DNA of 64,000 bases, taken from positions 320,001-384,000 of the forward strand of contig JAXRKP010000213.1 in assembly GCA_037039925.1 (NCBI GenBank). Reading direction: 5' to 3'. A model generated the notes under the pieces. That model saw only the letters and a program-made list of their open reading frames with translations, was not told where the DNA came from and did not search any database. Shown in pieces: positions 11,468 through 38,515 of this stretch. The position numbers and the translations under genes were made by a program. Within the stretch, counting starts at the first letter, position 1. Every line of letters starts with the position of its first letter. This DNA comes from Doris montereyensis (lineage: Eukaryota > Mollusca > Gastropoda > Nudibranchia > Dorididae).

Positions 11468-11640
11468 TGTTAAAAGGGGAATTTAGGACAATCATTGGTA
11501 TATATAAACCCAATCAAAATGTACAAATGTGTCATATTTATTATGAGATGGACTATTTTTAGATCTCCAAACACCATAGGATGATTTACGGACACAAATA
11601 GGTTCCTTTCTTTACATGAGCTCTACTTCAGATTCTGCTT
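11468..11640 (+). repeat. Dispersed repeat E, copy 2
   Basis: Second member of the pair described at 10915-11085, in the same orientation and clearly diverged, so the duplication is not recent. Confidence 0.7.
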
Positions 11641-11707
11641 TAATTTTTAAAATTTGTTAAAAAAATAAATATATCCAAATTTTCTGACGTCATATCTTAC
11701 CATATAT

Positions 11708-11890
11708 TGAGGGGGGGGGGCAGGTTTGAGTGATTTGATTCATAAGTAAATGAACCTCTCGAGCTTGAAGTTTGAGACGAAGACCAATATGGCAGCCATT
11801 TCCATGGCGACCAAGGGTGCTACAAAGTTTCAGACGATTTAGAATGACCATATTTTGACAGTATACACTGAATTAAAAAAACCTAAACTC
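11708..11890 (+). repeat. Dispersed repeat F, copy 1
   Basis: Matches 22322-22500 through the words TTTGAGTGATTT, ATTCATAA, ATGGCAGCC, GCAACCAAGG-type and ATATTTTGACAGT. A poly-G run (11711-11720) precedes it. Probably an old interspersed element. Confidence 0.65.
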
Positions 11891-11901
11891 AAAAGCAATA
11901 A

Positions 11902-26595
<14,694 letters not shown>

Positions 26596-26619
26596 AGCCG
26601 GTAGTGGTCAAAGGTACAA

Positions 26620-26910
26620 CCTTTTTTTATGGTTACTTTTCATGTTTTTTATGGTTAATTTTCATGTTTTTTATGGTTACTTTTCATGTTTTTTTATGGT
26701 TACTTTTCATTTTTTATGGTTACTTTTCATGTTTTTTTATGGTTACTTTTCATGTTTTTTTATGGTTACTTTTCATGTTTTTTAAAGTTGCTTTTTAGTT
26801 TTGTTTATGGTTGCTTTTCATCTTTTTTTGGGGGGGGGGGGTTCCTTTTCACCTTTTTAAAATTAGTTATTTTTCACCTTTTTATGGTTACTTTTCACCT
26901 TTTTTTTTAA
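26620..26910 (+). repeat. T-rich tandem repeat just after the RAB14 stop
   Basis: About 12 units of roughly 21 bp, TTTTTTATGGTTACTTTTCATG-like, decaying to the right and interrupted by a G run (26829-26839). It would lie in the RAB14 3' UTR. The Phe/Val/Tyr-rich ORFs across it are artefacts. Confidence 0.9.
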
Positions 26911-28646
26911 ACACTTTTAATGGGATGCTTTTTTCTTTGTCAGCTTTAGTGCTTTCTTGGGGGGGGGGGGGTTAGTTTTTGTTTTGTTTTGTTTTTTTTG
27001 ATGAGATTGAGCATTTTTTCTGAAGATTGCTGCCTTCTTGCCATTCATGTTTACACTTGTCAATATTAATTACTTAAGTAATTCCTGTTATTTTATCAAG
27101 GAAGATTCTCCCCACCCCTCCTTCCTTACATGCACACACATCTATCTTTCTCTCTCTGTCTCTGTACACTCTTCCGTTTTCTTTCTCACCAATTTTAAAC
27201 CCTTTTCCTGATTGAATTTTATTAACTTAACACATTTGCTAGTCTTTTTGTAAACGGTTTGATCTTTCATTCGGTAACCTTTTTCCCCTTCTAAATTCAT
27301 TTTCCAGTTGCAAGTTGATGATGACAGATGTGTAATGAAAGAAAGAATGCCCTGAACCAGTGACAAAAAGAGTCGACTAGTCCACCACTCCTGCACTGCA
27401 GACTACGGACAATTTAGACCAGCGGTTGATATAATATAGACCTATTCCATGTTTGAGGAGTTGTTTTGTCTAAAAAAAAACGTCTATTGTGTATGTCTCA
27501 TTCAATTTTTTTTTTCTATTTTTGTTGTCCCCTCTACCACACACACTAACTACAAACGATATCCCCAGACTATGTCATGTGATGATAATCAATGGTGTCA
27601 ATCAATTCTTGTTTTGTATTTCAATCATCCTGCTTTCCTTCTATCATTTGGTCACATGTCAGACCATGAAGACATAAAATATTCCAATGTTGACATCTGG
27701 CTTTTTGCATGCACTTCTTTCTCTCTTTCTGTTTTGTTCTCGACTTTCTTTTTTTGTTCTCGGCTTTCTTTCTTTCTTTTTTTGTGTGTCCATCTTGCTA
27801 TTTGGTCTCTGTTCCTGTTTCTTCATTTTGTCCTGGGTTGGTGGTGTTGTTGGGGTTTTTTCTTTCCTCTGGGTATGTTTTCCGTTAGAATTATCCTTTC
27901 TGTGGGAAGTGTGATAACTTGAATTTTCTGTTGAAGATTTCAGTCTTTTCTTTGCAGAGTTGTTGGTGGTCGTCCTACTCCTGTTTGGTTTTGTTTCTGT
28001 TTGTTTTTGTTGTTTAAAAGTTACCCTCCTTACCTCTCAATTCTTTCATTGCATGTGCATGCTCATAATTGCTTGTTGTGTGTGTGTGTGTGTGTGTGTG
28101 TGTTTAGAAAACTTCTCTTCATCTCCTGGGTAAATAAGAGAACAAAAGAAATATCATTCGAGAAAGTGCAATTAAAACGCTCATATGAGTGAGTGAGGCA
28201 CATATTTACGCCCATTTTTTGTTCAGAGATGAAGGGGAATAAATATACACACCCGACCCCTACCTTTCTCTGGAGTACCGTACCTTGACTCAGGGGTAAA
28301 TGAGTACCCAGCTAGAGGGATCTTAGAGTGTTAATATGAAGCACTGAATGAGGTAGCTGTACAGTTTATCTCACTAGGAGTTGAGAAGAAATTTGAATGG
28401 AACGGCCTGTTGGGGGATAAAGGATGTAAAGTTGGTGAGCCAACACTTGTACGGGGATTTAGACTATAGATACATCTTTGCCTTTATCATGTGCAGGACC
28501 AGACCGCCCACCTCATTTTTATTGAGAAAATGTCAATTGATATAATACGTTTTTTCCTAATCTGTGACACATTTCAGTGTGAATGAAGCACATCCTATTT
28601 CGTAGAGAATGGTGTCTTTTCTTTCCCCTACACTCATCCTTTTCTC

Positions 28647-28718
<72 letters not shown>

Positions 28719-29140
28719 TTCTCTTTTTTCTCCGAGTCTTTCTCCTCTCCGAGTCTTTCTTTCTCCACTCTGTATGTGTCACACTTTTTCAACTTTGATT
28801 CTTTCTTTCTTATTTCATGAACTGGAATAGATGCTGTTAAAAAGATGCTATGATTTAATTTTCATTTTCATTGTTTAGCCGGTTTGTAAAAAAAAAAAAA
28901 GATACTTTTGAAAAGAGCAGTCCTGAAAATTTATTACAAAACAAAAAAAGACAGACAAAAAAAAAACAACCCCCACAAACAAAGCACAAAAAACTTGCCG
29001 CCATTCCAAAGCTTATGCGGTCATGAGATTTGTGAGGATGAAAATGTGCATGTGATCATTGATGATATTTCATGAAGACTGTACCGTAACTCAGGTGCAT
29101 TTTGCTTTTGCCTCAATTATTTATCTTTTTTACCAGGGCC
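26911..29140. other. Probable RAB14 3' UTR / intergenic, no gene seen
   Basis: T-rich on the + strand with simple repeats: G run at 26960, (TG)n at about 28076-28102, TCTG/TC tract at 28640-28712. AATAAA words (for example near 28231) are possible poly(A) signals. The open frame 27449-27922 encodes only a hydrophobic, T-rich-codon sequence. Confidence 0.5.
28640..28712. repeat. (TCTG)n(TC)n microsatellite
   Basis: Simple repeat; the ORFs on both strands here follow from it. Confidence 0.95.
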
Positions 29141-29155
29141 TTTGTGTGTCGGATG

Positions 29156-29466
29156 TGGCGTTGGTGGCTGAGCGGTTAGGCTCCGGGGGCTGGGGGATCA
29201 TCATGAGGTCCCCGGGTTTGAATGTTAACAAAGCCAGGTCCGACGTTGTGTTCCTTTGGGAAAGACGCTTACTTAAAACGCATTTTCCCCACTCTACCCA
29301 GGTACAAATGAGCACAAGCGCTAGCTTGGGAGTGGAAAAAACCTGCGTCAAAATTAGCGTCCTGTCCAGGAGGTGATTATTTCCACTCGTTCCGCTGGCC
29401 GCTATTGAACCCGGGGATGCGCTCCGGCTTTATGGGCCTGGGGGCGGTCTTGAAGGAAGGCATTTT
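29156..29466 (+). mobile_element. tRNA-derived SINE, family A, copy 1 with target-site duplication
   Basis: The 5' part is tRNA-like: an A-box-like TGGCTGAGCGGTTAGG and a B-box-like GGGTTTGAATG about 40 bp later. The body has GTGTTCCTTTGGGAAAGACG, CATTTTCCCCACTCTACCC and AGCGTCCTGTCCAGGAGG. The same 11-bp word TGTGTCGGATG lies immediately before (29145-29155) and after (29467-29477), a clean target-site duplication. Related copies on the - strand are at about 36978-37215, 44775-45000 and 60440-60650. Confidence 0.85.
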
Positions 29467-29479
29467 TGTGTCGGATGGC

Positions 29480-31150
29480 TTGTTTTGTAATGCATGCTTA
29501 GGGGGAGGGGGGGATTCTTTTATCAGCTCTTTGTGTTGACATCATTCTTGTCATAATTTTGGTGTACACCCACGTATGCATGTTCCGTCGCCTTGCTTTT
29601 AAAAATACATATGAAATTTGAACAGTGTTGCTGTTCAGGGACTATCTTTCAGTCAAGGGTGAGGAACGTCTAAGTCTCACACATCATTTACAAATGAGGT
29701 TTCATTTCTGTGAGAGGACTGGATTCTAGCCGTGTGTTGCTGATTGCATGGGCACAGAGGCAATAATATCAAAGAACTCTTTTTACTGTGTATTTCATGA
29801 GCCATACTACTCTTTATTACTATTACTATTAGCCCATTTTGATTTTGTTTTCCCCTTCTCCCTCTCAGTTGTGTGGTTTTGCGAGCTCTTTCACTTATTT
29901 ATTATTTATTTACTATCTCATCGGATGAGCGGAATGCAGGTTGTTGTAAGAGAGTCGTGTTTGTGATGGGCGTTTTACTGCAATTTGTTGATAAAGCATT
30001 TTTGTTGTTGTTAGTTTTTTTTTGTTCCTTTTCTTTTCTTTTTTTATAATGTGCGATTTTTGCTCAGTATTTATGGACTTGCGGTTGTTTTTGTTGTTGA
30101 AGGTAAAGCCGTGTCTGTTTTGATGATGCTAGTAGACTGTAACGTAGGTCTCTTTGTTTCAGGAGTTGATTTTCTGTTCCATTTTTATTTTTGATATATA
30201 TTTTTTTATTATCATTCAATCATGAGAAATGTAATTTATTTTATGACGAGGAAACATAATTTGAAAGAAGTCAGCAAGCTATGAAATTCTCTTGCTTTTT
30301 TTTTTGGGGGTGATGGGATTTGTTATATAGCATAATAAGAATTTTTTATGAAGAATTGAGATGGTCGCCCATTTGGCTTAGGGAGGTACTATAGTCAAGT
30401 TTCAAGTAATCATGTTGTTCCCTGTAAGTAAGTACAGGATTGTGTCCTAAAATTTGTGATAGGTCACGTGTGCCTCTTCCTTACCACTCTCTTTCCTTCC
30501 TCTATAGTACATAAACATGCGTATATGTAGTTATTATCAATGTGTGTATTCTGGATATGTTTTATTCACACACGCAGTATCAGAAGTCTCTCCAAAAGTC
30601 CTTTACTTCTTTGATTCACCAATTTAGCCGCAGCTCTATTTCTTCTGCATCATCGCATTTCACTAAAGGTAAAGAAGCGTGCTGAAACTGAAAGAAACAT
30701 CTGACGTGGGCCATTGTTCAGGGGTTTGGGAGAAGCTACAGCAACGATCGATGTTTTCACAAATTGTTGATGCATCTGTCAAGTGTCATTCGATGACATA
30801 TATCTTCCTAAACGAAATAGGTTGATATTTAAATCATTTTTTTTTGTTCCTGGTAGTGGTAGCTCTTTTTGAGGGTTATTGGTTTGCCACACTTATTTTG
30901 GGAACCAAATATTCTCTTCCCACTTCTACATACTGCAGACCTTCCTCCAATTCTCCGCCTTTGGGCGGAATGCTGGCAATTTTGTCATTTCCCAAATTTG
31001 CCGACATTTTCCCCACTGAGCGAAAAAAAATTCTTTCCTTTCGGACATTTGCGATTCGAATAGCAGAAATGAATGTCGGAAGAAACGAGTTAAAAATTTA
31101 GATTTCCAGCGTTGGAACTTCCGTTTGAGATTGAGATTCAGGCATTGTTC
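29480..31150. other. Intergenic / possible long 3' UTR, nothing recognised
   Basis: AT-rich sequence without protein-like ORFs or clear repeats. Confidence 0.5.
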
Positions 31151-31164
31151 CAGTCATCATATTT

Positions 31165-31690
31165 CAGGGATGGGGATTTTCCGGAGATTTTCAGACGTAC
31201 ATTTTTTAAGATTTTCAGACCGAGATTTTAAAAAAAATTCAGACTGAGATTTTTAAAGATTTTCAGATGAGACTTCCGAGATTTTTTAAATAGCCGATTT
31301 TTTTAAATAGTCGATTTTCAGGGGAAACCGGTCGTTCTCACAGGAAGGCCTGAGCCGACACCGTTTCCACCGGACCGACCTCTTACCTGTTGCCTGCAGG
31401 CCTATCCTAATTTCATTGGCTGAATAGTATAGACATCGGCCATTGTCGTAACCCATATGGGACAGGGATGGGGATTTCGGGTTTTTTTGGCACAGAGGAT
31501 CTCTCTTGAATTTCGATTTTAAAAAGTTGGCACGTCTAATAACATTGGGTTTTTTTTTTATATTGCGGCCCTCTTCTTTATATTTCTTGTATTTGTATTT
31601 AAATGCAATGCTCTTACGTAATACTATTTTGAAATTTTAAAGGGGACGATAAAGTTCACTTTTTTTTTCCAGAGTGCGTCCCCATCCCTG
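31165..31690. repeat. Possible MITE with CAGGGATGGGGA inverted ends
   Basis: CAGGGATGGGGA at 31165-31176 is matched in inverted orientation by TCCCCATCCCTG at 31679-31690, and an extra direct copy lies at 31463. The motif resembles hAT-type ends (CAGGG..), but no 8-bp target-site duplication was found. Inside are repeated GATTTTCAGAC words. Confidence 0.4.
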
Positions 31691-32199
31691 AATTATGTAA
31701 CATGTTTTTTATAATGTTCATAACATTTGGTCCGAGATATTTTTCAGGCAATCTTGTCAAGGGTGAATGGAAGGTCTGATACTGTGTTTGGTTGCTTTTG
31801 GGAAGGTGGGGATAATCCAAATATGCCAGTAAGAGTAGGCTCGTTAACAGCCGCATGCTTAGGGGATTTTTTTATCCCAAAGAAAACTTCCTGTTGAAAG
31901 TGCTACTCTGGTATGCTGCTTTGTCTTCCGGCCCATGGCTTCTTTTTGCAGAGATCACTGTGTGAATTTAAGTATGGCAGAACAAAGTGTATTGAACTGT
32001 ATCAAAATTCCCAAGAATTCGTAGTTTGAGATATTATATTTTCAAACGATCAAAGATGAATGTGTCATTGTGAATGGCTGTCTTTGAGATTTGTGTGATG
32101 GGTGTTCATATCTCAGCTGGTAACATTAACATGAAGATTTCTTATTGTGTACATTAGCCTGATTTTCTTTATTGTTTCACTGTCTTTCTCTGGCTCTCT

Positions 32200-32456
<257 letters not shown>

Positions 32457-32459
32457 GCT

Positions 32460-34008
32460 TTCTCTCTATTATTTTATTTTTCTTTTTTTTTCAATGTTCT
32501 TTCCATCTGGTTCCAAGTGTCCATTTATATGTATATAAAGATTGAGTCAAGTGGTACCTGATAGCCGAGTTTAGGGAAAACTCACCTGTTTAGTTCAATA
32601 TAGCAACTTTGGAGAATATGAGAAGCATCTGTTGTTGCAGTCTTTTTTACTCGAAGTGCTAAAAATCGAGGGGAAAAGTAATGTATCACCATAGATCTTA
32701 CGTAATATGTTAGTAGGCCAATAAAGGACGTATTGAGAACAGACATGTATTTAACCAATATGCCTAGTCAAGGGTTGAGGTGTTTTATTTTGTGCATGTT
32801 TTACTGAAAATTTAACATACATGCACTAAGAGAATCAAGAGTAGATGACATTGGAGATCTGCCTGAATACAATGTTGTGTAGTTTGTTTCATCTTTTTCA
32901 TTATTTAGATACATAAAGCAAAGAACAGTACATTGCTTGTGAAGACAAAATGAAAATGTTAAACAGCCTGGGGGGAAATGAACATGGAAGAACATTAATT
33001 ATTTTTTTAATGTCCTGCTAGGGATGAAATCTTTGCATTTACGCCCAAAGCTTAAAATCAATTTGACAATGAACTTCTTGACAGTTAGAGGTTAGAGACA
33101 CTGATAAATACATAGATTGATAGGTATTTGTATATGCCTATGTGTATTTTATTCTGATATTTATAAACCTATCTTTATGCATATCATTTTGTGTGAAATG
33201 AAGAATACAAATTCCATTCTCTGACTACCAAAATTCTGAGTTCTTGTTGTTTTACAAGTGTAACTCCTAAATTTTATTTCTCTAATGTTTGTGTTTTCTT
33301 TAGCCCTAAAGTCAGACAATGTTCATGAACCCATTGATTGCGTGATTCTATGACTTTTCCTTCTCTGGTTCTACTCTAGCTGATGAACATTACTAAGTAT
33401 ACTAAAGCAAGACATTAAGTAGAGTGAGCATGATTTTAGTGTACACGTACATCACTGTCATTAGAGCACCTCTGACGAAAGCATGCAAGCAGTAATGAAT
33501 GTTATTATTATTATTATTATTATTGTGTTTATGAACGTGAGTGGGTTGTGTGTTCAAATGAAATGTAATATATATATATATATGTATATGTAATAATAAT
33601 GATGATGATAAATGTGTCATGTGACACGTTGAAAAGCGGACACGTTGTCGTTAAACATTCCCTCTCCGTGTGAAGTCTTGCTTTCAACACTAGGAGGAAG
33701 GGTTTGTCCGTGGCTTCTGTGGGAGGACCATACTTGTGTGTTTTTGTTCGTTTTTTTTTTGCCATGTGGTATTGCCCGTTTTGGGCTTGTCTTGTTTTTG
33801 TTTGTTTTTTTTAAATTAATTTTTTTTACTGTGGGTGGTTTCAGGAGCCCACTCAATACATTGCTTGTTGATGCTGTAGTAGCCGCTGTGACTAAGTACT
33901 GACGGGAACTCTACGCTTTTGGAGTGACCCACGCACAAGGAAAGGCATGCTACAATTTTTTTATGGGAATTTTGCTATTATTTTATTATTTGTTCGAAAA
34001 TAGTTTGC

Positions 34009-34063
<55 letters not shown>

Positions 34064-34370
34064 TATTTTTAGTTTTATTATCTTATCATCATTATTATAA
34101 TTGATAATTTATATGTAAACCAACTACATCTCCTGTCATTGTCATTAATGTTGTGAATCACCAATGATGGTCATTGAACCATGTAGTGCTAGTTGCTAGA
34201 AATTTGATATATAAATAATATATCTTACTATTTATCTCGATGACAATGACATACGGGACAAGAATATCAATGTGTGAATTTTTAATCATTTTCTTTTTTA
34301 GATTTGTTTACACTTGTATCTCAAATGAATTCTTTTTTCGACTCGGCACATATTTTGATATATGCCACTG
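32460..34370. other. Intergenic, simple repeats only
   Basis: Contains ATT/TTA runs (33500-33530 and 34012-34062) and a short TA repeat near 33570. No coding signal. Confidence 0.55.
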
Positions 34371-34380
34371 CTGTTATTAA

Positions 34381-35184
34381 ACCCTTTCCTGCCTAATACG
34401 ACCATATGCGGCATATCGGGGTCCCGCCTAGTGTGACCAAATGCAGCATATGGGGGTCCTGCTGAACCCGACCAATCGTGGCATACCGGGGCCTGCCTGA
34501 TACGACCAAGCGGCATATCGAGGTCCTGCTTAATGCGTCCAACAGCTGCATACCAGGGTCCTGCCTAGTGCGTCATAAGTTGATGGAAAGCAACAAGTCA
34601 TTGTTTTGTATCTCCTCTAGAAACGACTTCCAGTCAACGTGCGAGTTAAGCATCGATACTACAGTAAAGCTCTGCTCAAGAGTCGAACTCTTTTTTCTAT
34701 TCGGTCAGTCATTTGTTGAAAGTTCTTCCAGCATTGCTGTGGAATGATGGCTTTGTTTTCAACATCTTCCATCCCTTGATACTGGTGTTGAAACATGGTT
34801 TAGATTGTGAAGAGGAATCTGATATACAAGTTGGTGAACTGATGACAATGATGATAGTAGCAACAAATTATTATTGAAAAACACTGGAAATTTTTTTTTT
34901 TTTTTTTGTATTTCAGCTATATTTTCCCCATTAAATTGTATTTTTGTTTCTATAACATATATATACATACAAACGCATTCGATTGTCTATATCTTGATGT
35001 CCTTGTTTTAACAATACACTGTATATTGATAAATAATTGTGTCAGGAATTTTTCTAAAAGGATAGGTACTTTTGCTATTTGAGTTATTTCCCTTTGCTTA
35101 GGCATCAGGGGTGATTTGTGGGGAGCCGGCTAGGCAGAGAGCACTTAACCTGTAGACCTGTCTTAGTCTTAGACAGGAAAGGGT
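34381..35184. mobile_element. piggyBac-like MITE, copy 1
   Basis: Ends are 15-bp inverted repeats with one mismatch: ACCCTTTCCTGCCTA at 34381-34395 and, inverted, ACCCTTTCCTGTCTA at 35184-35170. The flanks are TTAA (34377-34380) and TGAA (35185-35188), one substitution away from a TTAA target duplication. No transposase. The left part holds a 35-bp tandem array. A second element with the same ends is at 61094-61635. Confidence 0.6.
34388..34580 (+). repeat. 35-bp subterminal tandem repeat inside the MITE
   Basis: About 5.5 units of the form CCTGCCTAATACGACC then AT-GCGGCATATCGGGGT. The element at 61094 has a decayed version of the same units. Confidence 0.8.
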
Positions 35185-35189
35185 TGAAT

Positions 35190-36810
35190 CATGTATTGGG
35201 ATAGATGGTAAGGTTGCTTGTCCTTCAGGCAATCTGACAAATTGGTTCAACTTGAGAGCTATTTCAGTTCTTTCCTTGTTAATTAAGGTCTGGCAACCCA
35301 ACAGTTTTTCACCCTATCAATTACAAGTGGATTTTGTTGGCTTTTTTTTTCTCTTTTTGTCTTTTTATTCTCTTTTTTTAATAATAAAAAAAATGTTTCT
35401 TCTCTCTAACTTATGTCCACTGTTTGCTTTATTTGCACATGATATGCTACAATTTGACTGAAGTGAATGATCACACAGAGAACTTCTCAGCTTTGACTCA
35501 TTTTACTTTCTTTGCTCTTTGAATTTTGAACTAACTTGCAGCAAGTAGACAATTTTCTCCTCCCCTTCCCTTCCCTTCTTTTCATGCCCTTAATATTCCT
35601 CTCATTGTCATACTACTAAACACCCTCCCTCTGCCCTCCCCATAGTGTGTGTCTTTCTCCCCCCCCCCTTTCCATCCCTCCTCTCCTGTTCTGAAGTCAT
35701 CAGTGAATTTTCCCCTGAAATTTTTGGGCTTTTTAACCTTTTATTTTTATTTAGTTTTTTTTTCTTCATTTAATTTATGGAAGTTGGAAGTTTAGGTAGG
35801 GGAGGGTGAGAATATCTGCTTTGTGCTGTAGATTTAATTTTTACTCGCTTGGTATTTGATACCATTAATTTGTAAGAGAATTTTGAGAATCGTGTCTTTC
35901 TCTAACTTCTAACATTAATTACTGAAGCAAGTTTTTACACCCTTTGTACCTCGTATCTTTTTTTAAAGTTAAGTTTCTCTCACATTGTTTACTTCCACTT
36001 CCATTGACCACAGCTAGCTTCTCTGATTGGGAAAAAAACAATTACGTTAGACTACATTTGATGTATATTTTCATTGATTTATTTTGTTGATTGTTTTTTA
36101 ATTTTATTTATTATTTTTTGTTGTATTTTTGTATTTGCCATTTATACTACATATAATGGGGTGTTTTTTTCTTGTTTCTTTGTTTCATGAAGAAAAAATA
36201 CTGTGTTAGTGATGAAATTTTCACAATTGGTTTTACTCAAAAGTAGAAATCATTGACTGTCTTGTCCCTTTACCAGTGTGTGTAAAGAGAAAAGCTGCAT
36301 TCTTTATCATTTGTCAGAGGTGTTTCATGAGGTCAGGCTTGTGTATTGTACTGAGAACAATAAAATGTATCATTTCTTAACATCATACAGAAACATTCTG
36401 GATATCTGCACTGGTTCGTTTCCTCTTTATCCATCTGTTCGTTAAGAAGTCTAACTGTGAAACTTCAATACACTGCACTTGTGCGATCGGTAATATCTTC
36501 TAGTAGTAAGAATAATAAGAAGAAATATAATAATACATTTATACTATAGAGCTGCTCATACTGACAATGACATCCACCAAAAGTGCTCGATGGCGCTGTA
36601 CAATCAAGAGCACAAAAAGATTTAAAATCAAACCAATGTACAAATCCAATCAAACTTACCATGGAGCGTCACAATGAAAAGCACACGCAACAACAAAATA
36701 CAAACATTTGAATTGATGGTGAACTGTTTCCAATGTCAATGACATTTGAAAGCAAATTTTAGTAATTAATAATACTAGATTCTCCTTTCCCAATGTTTGA
36801 ATAGGCTGTT
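35190..36810. other. Intergenic, candidate distal RAB14 poly(A) signal
   Basis: Non-coding, T-rich. An AATAAA at 36359-36364 follows T/G-rich sequence and would fit a distal polyadenylation site for a transcript on +. The link to RAB14, nearly 10 kb upstream, is speculative. Confidence 0.3.
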
Positions 36811-36814
36811 GATT

Positions 36815-36905
36815 GGCCCAACCGTTAAGTCCTTCTTCTTTCCTTTCCTTGCTGTTTCGTCTTTAATTCACCCTGAGATCACCGGGTATGGTGGAATATT
36901 GGGTT
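36815..36905 (+). repeat. Interspersed repeat D copy
   Basis: Contains TTCTTTCCTTTCCTTGCTGT and CACCCTGAGATCACCGG in the order seen in other copies. Confidence 0.7.
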
Positions 36906-36977
36906 GATTCAAAGTAATGTTCCTTAGAAGCCAAGGCAGCTCATATAGCCTAAGTGTATCCTGATTTCTATAGCATG

Positions 36978-37215
36978 AAATTGAACAGGTGATAATAATC
37001 GCCTCCTGAACAGGACGCTAGTCTGCCACAGGTTTTTACTCCCGTGCTTCTACTTGTACCCATATACACCTGGCATTTTGAGGGGGAAAATGCGTGTTAC
37101 GCGTGATTACCTTAGGAACACAACGACAAATCTAATTTTGCTATGATTTGAACCCAGAGCTTTATGATCCCAAGTCTGGCAATCTAACTATTCAGCTACC
37201 AATCCATTGCTACAC
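36978..37215 (-). mobile_element. tRNA-derived SINE, family A, copy 2
   Basis: Read on -, it starts with GGTAGCTGAATAGTTAGATT (A-box region), then CTGGGTTCAAATC (a good B box), CACGCATTTTCCCCCTC, a GGTGTATATGGGTAC block, and AGCGTCCTGTTCAGGAGG. Confidence 0.8.
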
Positions 37216-37439
37216 AATGTTGGTTGGTAGAAGAACGTTTGAATTAATTGACCTGCAGGTTACCTGAGTTTGATCCCAAATTCAAGCCAAGCAGTAGCAG
37301 CCATCTTGTTTGAAAACCAATGACAAAACTACCACCAGGACCACCAAGTTGTGCCCTATGCCGTATGCCCCAACTAGAACTTTGAGTTGGACTAGTTGGA
37401 GCGACCAAGACTCTTCTCTTGGCTACCCTACGCTAAATA

Positions 37440-38475
37440 ATGGGCTCTGATCGGAACAATTGATGTGACACCATCAGTGTAGACACCCACAATGTTCTTC
37501 CATTTCATGTCATTGTAGTGACACAATCAATGTAGACACCCACAAGGTTCTTCCATTTCATGTCATTGTAGTGACACCATCAATGTAGACACCCACAAGG
37601 TTCTTCCATTTCATGTCATTGTAGTGACACCATCGGTGTAGACACCCACAAGGTTCTTCCATTTCATGTCATGGCAGTGACACCATCAGTGTAGACACTA
37701 CAACGTTCTTCCATTTCATGTCATTGTAGTGACACCATCAGTGTAGACACCCACAAGGTTCTTCCCTTTCAGGTCATTGATGTGACACCATCAGTGTAGA
37801 CACACACAACGTTCTATTTTATGTCATTGATGTGACACCATCAGTGTAGACACACACAACGTTCTATTTTATGTCATTGATGTGACACCATCAGTGTAGA
37901 CACCTACAAGGTTCTTCCATTTCATGTAATTGTAGTGACACCATCAGTGTAGACACCTACAACGTTCTTCCATTTCATTTCATGGTAGTGACACCATCAG
38001 TGTAGACACCTACAACTAGTACAACGTTCTTCCATTTCATGTCATGGTAGTGACACCATCAGTGTAGACACCTACAACTAGTACAACGTTCTTCCATTTC
38101 ATGTCATGGTAGTGACACCATCAGTGTAGACACCTACAACTAGTACAAGTACAACGTTCTTCCATTTCATGTCATGGTAGTGACACCATCAGTGTAGACA
38201 CCTACAACTAGTACAACGTTCTTCCATTTCATGTCTACAACGTTCTTCCATTTCATGTCATGGTAGTGACATCATCAGTGTAGACACCTACAACGTTCTT
38301 CCAATTCATGTCATGGTAGTGACACCATCAGTGTAGACACCTACAAGGTTCATCCATTTCATGTCATGGTAGTGACACCATCAGTGTAGACACCTACAAC
38401 GTTCATCCATTTCATGTCATGGTAGTGACACCATCAGTGTAGACACCTACAAGGTTCTTTCATTTCATGTTAGTC
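37440..38475 (+). repeat. Minisatellite, about 53-bp unit
   Basis: About 19 units of GTGACACCATCAGTGTAGAC then ACCTACAACGTTCTTCCATT and TCATGTCATGGTA. Some units carry an extra CTAGTACAA insert (38010-38220). It ends just before a short piece of the 28-bp satellite and the LINE copy c tail. Confidence 0.97.
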
Positions 38476-38515
38476 CAAATCTATGTGTGTCATAATGTTA
38501 ATGTAATCAAATCAA

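Noticed and set aside
27449..27922. 157-codon hydrophobic ORF downstream of RAB14
   Set aside because: T-rich sequence naturally yields Phe/Leu/Ser codons; no domain, poor start context, overlapping similar ORFs in other frames.
31165..31690. Firm hAT transposon call
   Set aside because: The CAGGGATGGGGA ends fit, but the 8-bp flanks do not match; kept only as a possible MITE.
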